From Saccharopolyspora thermophila (lineage in GTDB: Bacteria; Actinomycetota; Actinomycetes; Mycobacteriales; Pseudonocardiaceae), in assembly GCF_014646075.1 (NCBI RefSeq), contig NZ_BMMT01000009.1, forward strand, positions 124,001-188,000: a DNA stretch of 64,000 nucleotides, read 5' to 3'. The notes under the pieces were generated by a model that saw only the letters and a list, made by a program, of their open reading frames with translations, was not told the DNA's origin and searched no databases. Within the stretch, counting starts at the first letter, position 1. The number at the start of each line of letters is the position of its first letter. Positions 1 through 12,500 of this stretch are shown one piece after another. A program made the position numbers and the translations under genes.

Positions 1-184
1 TCAGCGAGTCGCGGTCCGGGAAGCGCCGGTAGAGCGTGCCGATGCCGACTCCGGCGATGCGGGCGATCTCCTCCATGGGCACATCGGTGCCGCGGTCGGT
101 GAACGCCGTGCGGGCCGCGGTGATGATCCGGTCGCGGTTGCGGCGGGCGTCCGCCCGCAGTCGCGGGGTCGCGTCGGTGGTCAT
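1..184 (-). CDS. TetR-family transcriptional regulator, N-terminal part (runs off the left edge)
   Basis: Only the first 61 residues are inside the window; the gene continues to the left. The visible part is the DNA-binding domain of a TetR repressor: a basic lead-in (DARRNRDRIITAARTAF), then the helix-turn-helix MEEIARIAGVGIGTLYRRF, which matches the family signature closely. The ATG at 184-182 is followed by the expected short N-terminal arm. It is divergent from the P450 operon, and a perfect inverted repeat lies in the space between them, so it probably represses that operon and perhaps itself. The ligand domain is not visible, so the inducer cannot be guessed. Confidence 0.93.
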   Translation of the reverse strand, partial: MTTDATPRLRADARRNRDRIITAARTAFTDRGTDVPMEEIARIAGVGIGTLYRRFPDRDSL

Positions 185-251
185 GGTCCTCGCTGGTGTC
201 GTGCGGTGGGCTGGTGGGCGGATTGTCGCATGTCTCCCGGCGGGAGAAAGG

Positions 252-288
252 TCGACGGAATTCTTCCGGTTCGCTATAAACGGAAGAA
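252..288 (+). promoter_or_regulatory. P450 promoter with embedded palindromic operator
   Basis: A -10 box TATAAA lies at 275-280, and a weak -35 box TCGACG at 252-257 is 17 bases upstream. The perfect inverted repeat TTCTTCCG (261-268) and CGGAAGAA (281-288), with a 12-base spacer, brackets the -10 box. A 28-bp span fits a TetR-type operator, and a TetR gene is divergent. That the operator is used by this TetR protein is inference. Confidence 0.55.
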
Positions 289-328
289 GTTCATCCAGTT
301 GTCCGCTCGGTGATCAGGGAGTCACGTG

Positions 329-1531
329 ATGTCCGAAGCCACCACCGGCACCTTCCCGAAGGTGCGCGCCTGCCCGTACGAGGTGCCCGCCGAGTACACC
401 CGCCGCCGCGCCGAGGAGCCCGTCTCGAAGGTCCCGATGCTCGGCGGCGGCACCGCCTGGCTGGTCACCCGCCACGAGGACGTCCGCCGGGTACTTACCG
501 ACCCGCGGTTCAGCGCCGACCGCCGCAACCCCGGCTTCCCGCAGCTCGCCCCGGGGGCGCGCAACGTCGTCCCCACGGTGGCACCGTCGATGATCACGAT
601 GGACGCCCCCGAGCACACCGCCGCGCGCCGCGCGGTGCTCGGCGAGTTCACCGTCCGCCGGATCGCCGACCTGCGCCCGCGCGTCCAGCAGATCGTCGAC
701 GACTGCATCGACGCGATGATCGACGGGCCGCGCCCCACCGACCTGGTGCGGGCGCTGTCCCTGCCGGTCCCGTCGCTGGTGATCTGCGAGCTGCTCGGCG
801 TGCCCTACGCCGACCACGAGTTCTTCCAGCGGCGCAGCAGCGCGCTGCTGCGCCGCACCACGCCGGCGGACGAGCGCCTGCGGCTGATCACCGAGATCCG
901 GTCCTACCTGGACGAGCTGGTCACGGCCAAGGAACGCGACACCACCGATGACCTGCTCGGCAGGCAGATCCGCAAGCGGCGCGAGGACGGCGACTACGAC
1001 CACGACGCGGTGGTCAGCCTGGCGGTTTTGCTGCTGATCGCCGGGCACGAGACGACGGCCAACATGATCTCGCTGGGCACCCTGGCGCTGCTGGAGAACC
1101 CCGAGCAGCTGGCGCGGATCGTCGCTGACCCAAGCCAAACCCCGGCCGCGGTGGAGGAGCTGCTGCGCTACTTCACCATCGTCGAGGCCGCGACGGCGCG
1201 GGTGGCGACCGCCGACGTCGAGATCGGCGGGCAGCTGATCCGGGAGGGCGAGGGCGTGCTGGCCGTCGGGATCGCCGCCAACCGGGATCCGGAGGTCTTC
1301 GACCGGCCCGACGAACTGGACCTGGCCCGCGGCGACCGGCGGCACGTGGCCTTCGGGTTCGGGCCGCACCAGTGCCTCGGGCAGAACCTCGCCCGGATGG
1401 AGCTGCAGGTCGTCTTCGACACGCTGTTCCGGCGGCTGCCCGGCCTGCGGTTGGCCGCTGCCGTCGAGGACATCCCGTTCAAGACCGACGCCAACATCTA
1501 CGGCGCCTACGAACTGCCGGTCACCTGGTGA
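329..1531 (+). CDS. Cytochrome P450 monooxygenase
   Basis: A 400-residue soluble bacterial P450 that would insert one oxygen atom from O2 into an unknown substrate using electrons from a ferredoxin. The oxygen-binding I helix reads AGHETT (about 238-243), the ExxR motif is EELLR (276-280) and the haem loop is FGFGPHQCLGQ with the cysteine ligand near residue 349. Length and motifs fit the class I CYP105/107-like group. A GTG three bases earlier (326) is also in frame, but ATG 329 has better spacing from AGGGAG at 316-321. The ferredoxin gene follows after 11 bases. No ferredoxin reductase is nearby, so a shared reductase must serve it. Confidence 0.96.
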   Translation: MSEATTGTFPKVRACPYEVPAEYTRRRAEEPVSKVPMLGGGTAWLVTRHEDVRRVLTDPRFSADRRNPGFPQLAPGARNVVPTVAPSMITMDAPEHTAARRAVLGEFTVRRIADLRPRVQQIVDDCIDAMIDGPRPTDLVRALSLPVPSLVICELLGVPYADHEFFQRRSSALLRRTTPADERLRLITEIRSYLDELVTAKERDTTDDLLGRQIRKRREDGDYDHDAVVSLAVLLLIAGHETTANMISLGTLALLENPEQLARIVADPSQTPAAVEELLRYFTIVEAATARVATADVEIGGQLIREGEGVLAVGIAANRDPEVFDRPDELDLARGDRRHVAFGFGPHQCLGQNLARMELQVVFDTLFRRLPGLRLAAAVEDIPFKTDANIYGAYELPVTW

Positions 1532-1542
1532 GAGGAGCGGAC

Positions 1543-1740
1543 GTGCGGATCGAAGCGGACCTGGAGCGCTGCGTCGGAGCCGGGCAGTGTGTACTGACCG
1601 CCCCGGCGCTGTTCGACCAGGACGACGCGGACGGGCGTGTCGTCCTGCGGTCGCCGGAGGTGACCGGCGCACACGAGGTGGCGGCCCGCGAAGCGGTGCA
1701 GGTGTGCCCGTCGGGAGCGCTGTCGCTGGTCGCCGAATGA
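1543..1740 (+). CDS. [3Fe-4S] ferredoxin, P450 electron donor
   Basis: A 65-residue ferredoxin. Cysteines at about 10, 16 and 55 (CVGAGQC, then VCPSGAL) give the three-cysteine pattern of a [3Fe-4S] cluster: the position of the usual second cysteine is alanine 13. Such small ferredoxins carry electrons to the P450 beside them. The GTG start is preceded by AGGAG at 1533-1537 and follows the P450 stop by 11 bases, so the two are cotranscribed. The gene is too short to be obvious except by its cysteine pattern and context. Confidence 0.93.
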   Translation: MRIEADLERCVGAGQCVLTAPALFDQDDADGRVVLRSPEVTGAHEVAAREAVQVCPSGALSLVAE

Positions 1741-1741
1741 C

Positions 1742-2545
1742 GTGGGGGCGAAACCGTGGTGGGCGCAGGGCGTCGACGTCAGCAGGCCCAGTTCAGCCCG
1801 GGTGTACGACGTGCACCTCGGGGGTTCACACAACTTCCAGGTCGACCGGGAGCTGGCCGAGAAGGCCGCCGAGCTGATGCCGTCGCTGCCGGCCGTGCTG
1901 CGGGCCAACCGGTCCTTCCTGCGCCGGGTGGTGCACCACCTGGCCGAGCTGGGCGTGCGGCAGTTCCTCGACCTCGGTTCGGGCATCCCGACGGTCGGCA
2001 ACGTGCACGAGATCGCCCAGCGAGTCGATCCGGAATGCCGCGTGGTCTACGTGGACAACGACCTGGTGGCCGTGGCACACAGCCAGGCGATCCTGCGCGG
2101 CAACGACCCCGCCACCGCCATCCGCGCCGACTTCCGCGACGTTGAGGAGGTGCTCGACCACCCCGAGGTGCGGTCCACTCTGGACTTCGACCGGCCGGTC
2201 GCGGTGCTGTTCTTCGCCGTCCTGCACTTCGTGCCGGACTCCGACGACCCGGCCGGTGTCGTGGCACGCTACGTCGACCGGGTGCCCAGCGGCAGCTACC
2301 TGGCGATCTCGCACGCCTGCAGCGACGGCATCCCGGAGTCGACCCGGGAGGCGGCCGAGCTCTACAGCCGCCGCATCGGCGGCTTCCACATGCGCCCGAA
2401 GGAACAGATCGCCGCGATGTTCGGTGACCTGGAGCTGCTCCCACCGGGCCTGGTGGACCTCGCGGAATGGCGGCCGGACTCCTGGGAGCTGCCGCCGGGC
2501 GGCAAGCCGTGGACCGGTCCCGGCGGCGTGGCCCGCAAACCCTGA
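1742..2545 (+). CDS. SAM-dependent methyltransferase, DUF574 family
   Basis: A 267-residue protein of the actinobacterial DUF574 methyltransferase family. The family opening is clear (SRPSSARVYDVHLGGSHNF), followed by the SAM-binding segment FLDLGSGIPT and an acidic strand VVYVDNDLVAV. These proteins are abundant in actinomycetes, but no substrate is established that I know of. Its GTG start is one base after the ferredoxin stop, so it belongs to the P450 operon; it may methylate the P450 product, but paralogues also occur in unrelated settings. The hairpin at 2706-2742 ends the unit. Confidence 0.92.
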   Translation: MGAKPWWAQGVDVSRPSSARVYDVHLGGSHNFQVDRELAEKAAELMPSLPAVLRANRSFLRRVVHHLAELGVRQFLDLGSGIPTVGNVHEIAQRVDPECRVVYVDNDLVAVAHSQAILRGNDPATAIRADFRDVEEVLDHPEVRSTLDFDRPVAVLFFAVLHFVPDSDDPAGVVARYVDRVPSGSYLAISHACSDGIPESTREAAELYSRRIGGFHMRPKEQIAAMFGDLELLPPGLVDLAEWRPDSWELPPGGKPWTGPGGVARKP

Positions 2546-2705
2546 ACGCCCGCCGTTGCGACGCCCGCCGTTGCGGCGGCGCGGCCGCCGGGCGTGCTCG
2601 CAAGGGATGGCTTCCCGCGTGAACGTGGTCGGGGATCGGCGCAGCCGAGCGGCGTTTGCGAGCTTGCGGGGCCAGCCGCGAGTCGGATGGCTCCAACACC
2701 GAAAA

Positions 2706-2742
2706 GCGGCGCCACCTCCCCCTCTCCTGGAGGTGGCGCCGC
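2706..2742. terminator. Bidirectional hairpin between convergent genes
   Basis: A perfect 14-bp inverted repeat, GCGGCGCCACCTCC (2706-2719) and its complement (2729-2742), has a 9-base loop. It lies between the ends of the methyltransferase and the flavoprotein genes. No T tract is seen, as is common for actinomycete terminators. The rest of 2546-2815 holds only a 15-base tandem duplication (about 2547-2575, unit ACGCCCGCCGTTGCG). Confidence 0.75.
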
Positions 2743-2815
2743 CCCGGTGCGGTTGAGCCGCCAGCACGCAGCCTGGCGGTTGGGGCGCTGCGATCACAGG
2801 GACTTGTGCCTCTGG

Positions 2816-3871
2816 TCAGCCCCGTTTAAGACGCTCTTGATCTCCGCGCAGCAGGATGCGGATCTCGTGCACCGCCGCGCGGCCGGCCCGGCTGGCGCCG
2901 ATGGTGCTCGCCGACGGACCGTAGCCCACCAGGTGCAACCGCGGTTCGGCCACCACGCGGGTGCCTTCGACGCGGATGCCGCCGCCCGCCTCGCGCAGGT
3001 GCAGCGGTGCCAGGTGGGCGATGGCGGGCCGGAAACCGGTCGCCCACAGGATCACGTCCGCGCGCTGGGCGCGGCCGTCGGCCCACACCACGCCGGTGCT
3101 GGTGATCCGCGCGAACATCGGCTGCCGGTCCAGCACGCCGCGCTGCTGGGCGGCGCGCACTGCCGGGGTGCCGGGCAGGCCGGTCGCGCTGACGACGCTG
3201 CCGGGCGGCAGGCCCACCCGAACCCGGCGTTCCACCTCGGCGACCGCGGCGCGGCCGTCGAACTGACCGGTGGTGAACCGCGGGGGCCGCCGCGTCACCC
3301 ACGTCGTGGTGGCGACCTCGGAGATCTCCAGCAGGTGCTCCACCGCGGAAATACCGCCGCCGACCACGACGACGTGCTGTCCCCGGAACTCCTGCGGGTC
3401 GCGGTAGTCCGCGGTATGCAGCTGGCGGCCGGTGAACAGGTGCCGACCGGGGTAGTGCGGCCAGAACGGGTTGTCCCAGGTGCCGGTCGCGTTGAGGACG
3501 GCGCGGGCCGCCCAGGTGCCCGCCGAGCTGTCCACCAGCAGCCGCTCGCCGCCGTCGCGCACGGCGTCGACCTTCACCGGTCGCAGCACGGGGAGCTGCC
3601 TGTCGTGTTCGTAGCGTCCGAAGTAGTCGACGATCACGTCGGCGGCAGGGCGGGCGCCGTCGGTCTCCGGTAGGGGGCTGCCGGGCAGGTCGTGGATGCC
3701 GTGCACGCCGCCGAGGCGCAACGACGGCCAGCGGTGTCGCCACGCGCCGCCCGGTCCGTCACCGCGGTCGAGGACCACGTGCTCGATCCCGGTCCGCTGC
3801 AGGTGGTGCGAGGCGGTCAGCCCGGCCTGACCGGCTCCGATGACCACGACGTCGATGCGTTTCACGTCCAC
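2816..3871 (-). CDS. FAD/NAD(P)-dependent flavoprotein oxidoreductase (CzcO/FMO-like)
   Basis: A 351-residue flavoprotein. The N-terminal FAD site is VVVIGAGQAGLTASHHL, and the second dinucleotide site is VVVVGGGISAVEHLLE (about 170-185). ILWATGFRP near 280 is the ATG motif of this group. The size and two GxGxxG sites match the CzcO/YpdA-like, flavin-containing monooxygenase-like proteins of actinomycetes; the substrate is unknown. It is convergent with the P450 operon, so it is not that operon's reductase by position. Start ATG at 3871. Confidence 0.88.
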   Translation of the reverse strand: MDVKRIDVVVIGAGQAGLTASHHLQRTGIEHVVLDRGDGPGGAWRHRWPSLRLGGVHGIHDLPGSPLPETDGARPAADVIVDYFGRYEHDRQLPVLRPVKVDAVRDGGERLLVDSSAGTWAARAVLNATGTWDNPFWPHYPGRHLFTGRQLHTADYRDPQEFRGQHVVVVGGGISAVEHLLEISEVATTTWVTRRPPRFTTGQFDGRAAVAEVERRVRVGLPPGSVVSATGLPGTPAVRAAQQRGVLDRQPMFARITSTGVVWADGRAQRADVILWATGFRPAIAHLAPLHLREAGGGIRVEGTRVVAEPRLHLVGYGPSASTIGASRAGRAAVHEIRILLRGDQERLKRG

Positions 3872-3991
3872 CGGAACACCCCCGGCGCGGGGTTCTTCCC
3901 ACTGCCAGAGTGGTCTGTGTCACTGTGCGGCGAGTTCGCCGGATACGGCCGGTCGGGTGCGACGCACAACACCGTCAGGGTGTCTTCGATC

Positions 3992-4052
3992 CGGAAGAAA
4001 CAAGGCCCTACGATTGTTGGTACACGTGGTGGTTTCCCCAAACCTTCTTCCG
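3992..4052. repeat. Second pair of the CGGAAGAA/TTCTTCCG octamer
   Basis: CGGAAGAA (3992-3999) and its complement TTCTTCCG (4045-4052) occur 45 bases apart in the region between the flavoprotein and the small membrane protein gene. It is the same octamer that forms the palindrome upstream of the P450, in reversed arrangement. The region is also less GC-rich than its surroundings. A shared TetR target is possible, but looping over 45 bases would be needed. Confidence 0.4.
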
Positions 4053-4123
4053 ATTGTCGCTGCCCATTGCGGGGCGGTACTTCGCGCGCGGAAGACGGGG
4101 CGGTTCGCGGAAGGGAGGCAAGA

Positions 4124-4273
4124 GTGACAACGGTGTGGGTGGCCCTCGCGGCCGAGACGGTGGTGCTGCTGGCGGTGGCGGCGGTGTTGACCCGGTGGGC
4201 GCAGCGGTCGCGACCGGACACCCAGGACCAGGAGGGTGAACAGGCTGGTCCCGCTGCCGAGCGCCTCGCCTGA
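4124..4273 (+). CDS. Small single-pass membrane protein, 49 residues
   Basis: A short reading frame starting with GTG at 4124 behind a strong ribosome site, AAGGGAGG (4111-4117). The product has one hydrophobic helix (TVWVALAAETVVLLAVAAVL, residues 3-22), then a basic stop (TRWAQRSRP) and a hydrophilic, acidic tail. I do not recognise a family. The good ribosome site and clean membrane topology argue that it is real. It stands alone, 307 bases before the next gene. Confidence 0.6.
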   Translation: MTTVWVALAAETVVLLAVAAVLTRWAQRSRPDTQDQEGEQAGPAAERLA

Positions 4274-4580
4274 TCCCGCGCGACCACGGCTCGTTCGCTC
4301 GCCGAACAAGCCCGTGCCCCTCATCCGCAACGGCTTTCCATATCGCTGTGGAACCCGTTCGCGTTACACAATTCCCGGTGTTTTTTCGCGATTCACGGCG
4401 CTGTCGCAATACCCATTCCGCAATTGGCGCACCAGCGGTCCGGGCGGCCGGCCGGGTTTGCTGGTCGCGTCCGGTCGCGCCCCTTACCGATGTGATGGCG
4501 CCCATGCCGTGCTCCGGCGTGCGCGGCGCCCGATAGGGTGGGCCGGACAACGGCGAACCACCGAATCGGGAAGGGAATCC
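4274..4580. other. Intergenic region, 307 bases
   Basis: No convincing gene. A short hairpin (GTTCG 4293-4297 with CGAAC 4303-4307, plus an outer GGC/GCC) may end the small membrane gene. The middle (4335-4425) is notably AT-richer than its flanks, with a run of six T at about 4381-4386. A -10-like TAGGGT occurs near 4535, without a convincing -35 box. Confidence 0.4.
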
Positions 4581-5243
4581 GTGACTCGAGCTGAGCAGTC
4601 CAGTGGTCCCCGGCCGCGTTCCACGGTGCTGCCCGCCAGCCGGTCGGTGCTGGCGAACTACCGGACGTTCCTCGAGCGCGCGCTGCGCAGACCGAAGCTG
4701 GTCGGCGCGGTGGCGCCCAGCTCGCCGCACCTGGCCCGGGAGATGGCCGCGGTGGTGCCCACCTCCGGAAGCCCGGTGGTCGTCGAACTGGGCCCTGGCA
4801 CGGGCGCGCTCAGCGGCGCGATCCGCGAGCGCCTGCCGGAGGGCGGTCGCCAGCTGGCCATCGAGCTGGACGGCGGCATGGTCGACTACCTGCGCGCCGA
4901 GCTGCCGTGGCTGGAGGTGGTCCAGGGCGACGCGGCACGGCTGGGTGACCTGCTCGCGGAGGCCGGTGTCGGCCGGGTCGACGCGGTCGTCAGCGGCCTG
5001 CCCTGGTCGATCTTCCCGGCCCGGCTGCAGCAGGACATCCTCCAGCAGGTCGGCTCGGTGCTCGCGCCCGGCGGCGCCTTCACCACGTTCGCCTACGTGC
5101 ACGCCCTGGGCATGACTGGCGCGCGGCTGTTCCGCCGCCGCCTGGACCTGACCTTCGACGAGGTGCTGACCTCCCGCACGGTGTGGCGCAACGTCCCGCC
5201 GGCCCGCAGCTACGTCTGCCGCCGCCCGCGCATCCTCGGCTGA
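4581..5243 (+). CDS. Class I SAM-dependent methyltransferase, phospholipid N-methyltransferase-like
   Basis: A 220-residue methyltransferase. Motif I is VVVELGPGTGALSGAI, followed by the acidic strand QLAIELDGG and a substrate-side motif SGLPWSIF. This layout resembles the phosphatidylethanolamine N-methyltransferase (PmtA) and KsgA/Erm group; the GLPW motif and N-terminal FLERALRRPKLVGAVAPSS favour the PmtA-like branch. The GTG start at 4581 has GGGAAGGGA just upstream. Monocistronic, ending at a strong terminator shared with acnA. Confidence 0.85.
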   Translation: MTRAEQSSGPRPRSTVLPASRSVLANYRTFLERALRRPKLVGAVAPSSPHLAREMAAVVPTSGSPVVVELGPGTGALSGAIRERLPEGGRQLAIELDGGMVDYLRAELPWLEVVQGDAARLGDLLAEAGVGRVDAVVSGLPWSIFPARLQQDILQQVGSVLAPGGAFTTFAYVHALGMTGARLFRRRLDLTFDEVLTSRTVWRNVPPARSYVCRRPRILG

Positions 5244-5355
5244 CTCGTCAGCGAGGTGTGCCCTGCCTCCCCGAACGCGGGGGCGACAAGGACATCGCCG
5301 AGCGCCAACGCACGCCCACCTCACCGGCCGGTGGTCGCAGTTTCCCGCCAAAGGG

Positions 5356-5394
5356 GAACGGGGCCGATGCGCTTGTGGCGCACCGGCCCCGTTC
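5356..5394. terminator. Strong bidirectional hairpin between the methyltransferase and acnA
   Basis: An 11-bp perfect stem, GAACGGGGCCG (5356-5366) with its complement (5384-5394), continues after one A/C mismatch into TGCGC/GCGCA around a five-base loop (TTGTG). It lies between convergent genes and is one of the most stable structures in the window. Confidence 0.85.
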
Positions 5395-5422
5395 GGAAGT
5401 GCCCGCCGGATCGGCAGGGGTC

Positions 5423-8227
<2,805 letters not shown>

Positions 8228-8327
8228 GTCCAACTCCATCTCGCGACGGGCGCAGGTTCGGGAACGGTTGCGAGTCTCGCGCACGTCGGCCGAGCATGCG
8301 CGGGGACCCACCGTCTCGTCACTGCTA

Positions 8328-8357
8328 ACAGTACGCTTGTCCTGTATTTGTTCCCAA
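8328..8357 (-). promoter_or_regulatory. Candidate acnA promoter
   Basis: On the minus strand, -35 TTGGGA (8357-8352) and -10 TACTGT (8333-8328) are 18 bases apart, about 100 bases upstream of the acnA start. The region 8320-8425 is AT-richer than its surroundings. No regulator site is recognised. Confidence 0.4.
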
Positions 8358-8492
8358 CCGAGGGTCGGCAAACTCCCGATCGCATGTACCAGCCCGTGCA
8401 AAACCGCAGAATTTCCGGGGTGTCCCACGTTCTGGGACGGTGGTACCGAAATTGGCTCCCACGCGGTCGGGGCGGCGTGCTTCGATGGCCCG

Positions 8493-9425
8493 GTGCGCAA
8501 CCTGACCCACAACGCCAAGGCCGCCGGGCTGGCGGTCGCGATCGCCTCCGCGTTCTGCTTCGGCGGTTCCGGCCCCGTCGCCAAACCGCTCATCACCGCC
8601 GGGTTCACCCCGCAGCAGGTGGCCTGGCTGCGGGTGGCCGGGGGAGCGCTGCTGATGCTGCCGTTCGTCGTCCGCCACGCCCGGGTGGTGCGCCGGTCGC
8701 CGAAACTGCTGCTCGGATACGGACTGTTCGCCATCGCGGGGGTCCAGGTGTGCTACTTCGCCGCGATCGCCACCGTGCCGGTCGGCGTCGCGCTGCTCAT
8801 CGAGTTTCTGGGGCCGGTGTTCGTGCTGGGCTGGATCCGGTTCGTGCGCAGGCGTCCGGTGACCCGCTCGGCCGCGGTGGGCGTGGTGATCGCCGTGGCC
8901 GGTCTGGCCTGCGTGGTGGAGCTGTGGTCCGGATTGGGCTTCGACCCGGTCGGCCTGCTGCTGGCGCTGGGCGCGGCGGGCTGTCAGGCCACCTACTTCC
9001 TGCTGTCCGACAGCGGACCGCAGGTCAACCCGTTCGCGCTGACCGGTTTCGGGCTGCTGATCGGCGCCGCGCTGATCACGCTCGTCGCGGCCCCATGGAA
9101 CATGGACTGGGCGCTGCTGACCGGACCGGTGCAACTGGCCGGGCACCACGTCCCGGCACTGCTGGCGGTGGCCTGGCTCGTCGTGCTGAGCACGGTGCTG
9201 GCCTACCTGACCGGGATCGTCGCGGTGCGGCGGCTGTCGCCACCGGTCGCCGGGGCGGTGGCGTTCCTGGAGCCGGTCGTGGCGACCGTGCTGGCGTGGG
9301 CGCTGCTGGCCGAGGCGCTGGGGCCGTACCAGCTGCTCGGCGGTGCGCTCATCCTCACCGGGGCCTACGTGGCGCAGCGCGCCGCCCCGGCGCGGACGCA
9401 GGCGTCGGAACTGGCCGGTGTGTGA
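8493..9425 (+). CDS. EamA/DMT-superfamily transporter
   Basis: About 310 residues with ten hydrophobic segments in two repeated EamA halves, typical of drug/metabolite exporters in the cytoplasmic membrane. The N-terminal half contains [18 protein letters not shown] and the second half ends with the usual [18 protein letters not shown] segment. The best start is GTG 8493, although the ribosome site is weak. The substrate is unknown; relatives export amino acids or purines. It is convergent with the P-type ATPase. Confidence 0.9.
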   Translation: MRNLTHNAKAAGLAVAIASAFCFGGSGPVAKPLITAGFTPQQVAWLRVAGGALLMLPFVVRHARVVRRSPKLLLGYGLFAIAGVQVCYFAAIATVPVGVALLIEFLGPVFVLGWIRFVRRRPVTRSAAVGVVIAVAGLACVVELWSGLGFDPVGLLLALGAAGCQATYFLLSDSGPQVNPFALTGFGLLIGAALITLVAAPWNMDWALLTGPVQLAGHHVPALLAVAWLVVLSTVLAYLTGIVAVRRLSPPVAGAVAFLEPVVATVLAWALLAEALGPYQLLGGALILTGAYVAQRAAPARTQASELAGV

Positions 9426-9470
9426 GCCCACGCCCCGACGGTGCGCTGATCCGGTGAGCGCGCGGTGCGC

Positions 9471-9498
9471 GGCGGGTGACGAGCGGGTGAAGCCCGCC
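9471..9498. terminator. Weak hairpin between convergent genes
   Basis: GGCGGG (9471-9476) pairs with CCCGCC (9493-9498); a shorter alternative, GCGGG/CCCGC, lies inside. It is modest compared with the other terminators here, but sits correctly between the transporter and the ATPase. Confidence 0.4.
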
Positions 9499-9505
9499 GG
9501 AACGG

Positions 9506-12500
9506 TCACCGCCGCAGCGCCGTGACCAGCGCCGCGGCCACCGCGGCCGCCAGCGCGATGCCCCATTGGTGCGGCAACAGCGGGCTGCTGCCGAAGAACC
9601 GGCTGACGACCGGCGTCTGCACCAGCGCCGCCAGGGCCAGCAGCGAGCCGAAGCCCGCGGCCAGCACCAGCGGGGTGCGGCCGCGCACGGCGAGGGTCTG
9701 CGCCAGCTGCGCCGCCACCAGCGCCACCAACCCGGTGGTGCGGGCCTGCGCGGTGGTGGACACCGGCCGGGCCAGCGCCCACGCCAGGCCCGCCGCACCG
9801 GCGGTGGCCGCGGCCCGGACATAGACGTCCCGGGCCAGCGCCGTGCCCAGCGACGCCTCCGGCCCCTCACCCAGCAGCTTCTCCGGGGTGGCGTCCGGCG
9901 GCGGGCGCACCGCGATGGCGATCGCGGGCAGCACGTCGGTGAACATGTTCACCACCAGCAGCTGGCGGGTGTTCAGCGCCGCGCCACGACCCAGCAGACC
10001 GGTGCCCAGCGCGTAGCCGATCTCGCCGAGGTTGCCGCCAAGCAGCATCGACAGCGCGTCGTGCACCGACATCCACATGCCGCGGCCCTCCACGATGCCG
10101 TCGGTGAGGGTCTCGATCCGGTCGTCGGAGACCACCAGGTCCGCGGCCTCCCGCGCGGCGGGCGTGGCCCGCGAGCCGAAGGCGACGCCGACCTGCGCCA
10201 GCCCGATGGCGGGCACGTCGTTGGCCCCGTCGCCGGTCATCGCCACCACCCGCCCGACGGCCTGTAGCCGCTGCACGATCCGCGCCTTCTGCGCCGGGCT
10301 GACCCGGGCGAACACCGAGATCTTCGGCAGCTCACCGGCCAGCTGCTCGTCGTCGAGCTCGTCCAGCTCCGCCCCGGCGAGCACCTGCCGGTCGCCGAGC
10401 ATGCCCAGCTCGGCGGCGATCGCCTCGGCCGTGCTCGGGTGATCACCGGTGATCATGATCGCGTCCACCCCGGACCGGCGCAGCCGCGCCACCGCCTCGG
10501 CCGCCGTCGGGTGCACCGGGTCGGCCAGGCCGAGCAGCCCGACGAACCGCATGCCGTCCACATCGGACTCGGTGACCTCCGTGCCTGGTTCGTCCGGCCG
10601 CTCGGCCACCGCCAGCAGCCGGTAGCCCAGCAGCGCCAGGCGCTCCACCTCCGTCTCGACGCGGGCGCGTTCCCGCGGATCAGCGAAGGCGCAGCGGTCC
10701 AGCACGACCTCCGGAGCGCCCTTGACCGACAGCAGTCCGTGGGTGCGCACCGCGTGGAAACCCCGCGACGGCTCGAACCGCAACTCGGCGAGCACCGGCG
10801 GCGCGGGCGGCAGGCCCAGCTCGCGCGCCCCGTCGAGCACCGCCCGGTCAGTGAGGTGCGGCAGGGGCTCGCCGTCCGGGCGCGGGCTGGCCCGTACCGC
10901 CGCGGCCACCACCTCGCGGTGCGCGGCGTCGAGGTCCGAAGTGGACTGCGCGGTGCGGCCGTCGGAAACCCGCCGCAGCGCGATCCGGCCCTGGGTGAGG
11001 GTGCCGGTCTTGTCGAAGCACAGCGCGTCCACCCGGCCCAGCGCCTCGACGGTCGCCGGCGCGCGCACCAGCACCCCGCGCCGCGAAAGGCGCCGCGCCG
11101 CGGCGAGTTCGGCCAGCGTCGCCACGAACGGCAGGCCCTCCGGCACCGCCGCCACGGCCAGGCCGACCGACCGGGACAGCGTCTGTCCCAACGGGACGGC
11201 CCGCAGCAGGTCCACCACGAACAGCGCCACCCCCGCACCGGCCGACAGCGGCAGCACCTGCCTGGTCAGCTCCCGCATCCTGGCTTCCACACCACCGGTC
11301 GCACCGGGACGGCCCGGGTTTTCCTGTGCCGTGCGGCCGAGTTCGGTGCCCGCGCCGGTCGCCACCACGATCGCGGTGCCCGCCCCGCTGGCCACGTAGG
11401 TGCCCTGGTAGAGCATGCAGGCTCGGTCGGCGACCACGGGCGCGGCGGTGGCCGCCATCTGCTTGGTGACGGCCAGGGATTCGCCGGTCAGCGCGGACTC
11501 GTCCACCTCCAGGCCGTCGACCTCCAGCAATCGGCAGTCGGCCGGGACGCCGTCACCGGCGCGGACCTCGACGACGTCGCCGGGCACCAACCGGTCGGCG
11601 GGCACCACCTCGGTGCCGCCGTCCAGCCGCCGCCGGGCGGGCAGCTGCTCGGCGTCCAGCAGCTTCGCCAGCTCCCGGTCGGTGACCACCCGCTGCAGGC
11701 CGTCCACGAACGCGCTGACCACCAGCACGCCGACGATCAGCACCGCGTCGAGCAGTGACCCCATCGCGGCGGAAGCCACCGCACCGGCCGCCAGCACCGG
11801 TGTGATCGGGTTGACCAGTCCCTCCACCGTGGCCGCGACCACGCCCAGCGGGGCCCGGCCGGCGGCACGCGGGCGCCGCCGCCGGGGTTCGGGCAGGCGA
11901 CGACCGCGTTCGGTGCTGCCGAACGCGGCGAGGACGGTCGCGGCGGGCATGGCGTGCCACGGCGTGCGTTCGCGCGGCACCGGAGGACCTCGCTTGGCCA
12001 CCCGCAGACCCGACCAGGTGCCGAGCACCAGCGCGGAGAACGTCGCCGCGTGCAGCGGCAGCGCGGCCCGTGCCGGTGCGCCGCGGGCCGGGCCGAACAC
12101 CGCCAGCACCGCCCCCAGACACGACCCGGCCACCGACAGTAGCGCCCCCCGGCGGCTGGCGGTGCGCGCCTCCGCCAGCGCCAGCAGCGCCAGGTGCACC
12201 AGATCGGCGCTGGGGCACAGCAGATCCGCGCCCCACGGGTCGCTGTCCTGTTCGGACAGTCCGATGCCGACGTCGGCCGCGGCCAGCGCGGCGTGTGCGG
12301 TCCGCGAGACCACCGCCACCACCGCGCCTTCGTGCTGCATCCGCCGCACTTCCTGCGCCAGCCGGTCGCCGGGCACCACCTCGTCGACCCCGAGCCGCTC
12401 GTCGAGGTGCTCGCCCGCCGCGGCGACGAACGCGCTCGGGGACGCCGCCGCGACCAACGCCTCGGCCAACGGGTCCAGCTCCTCGACGACCGAGACCACG

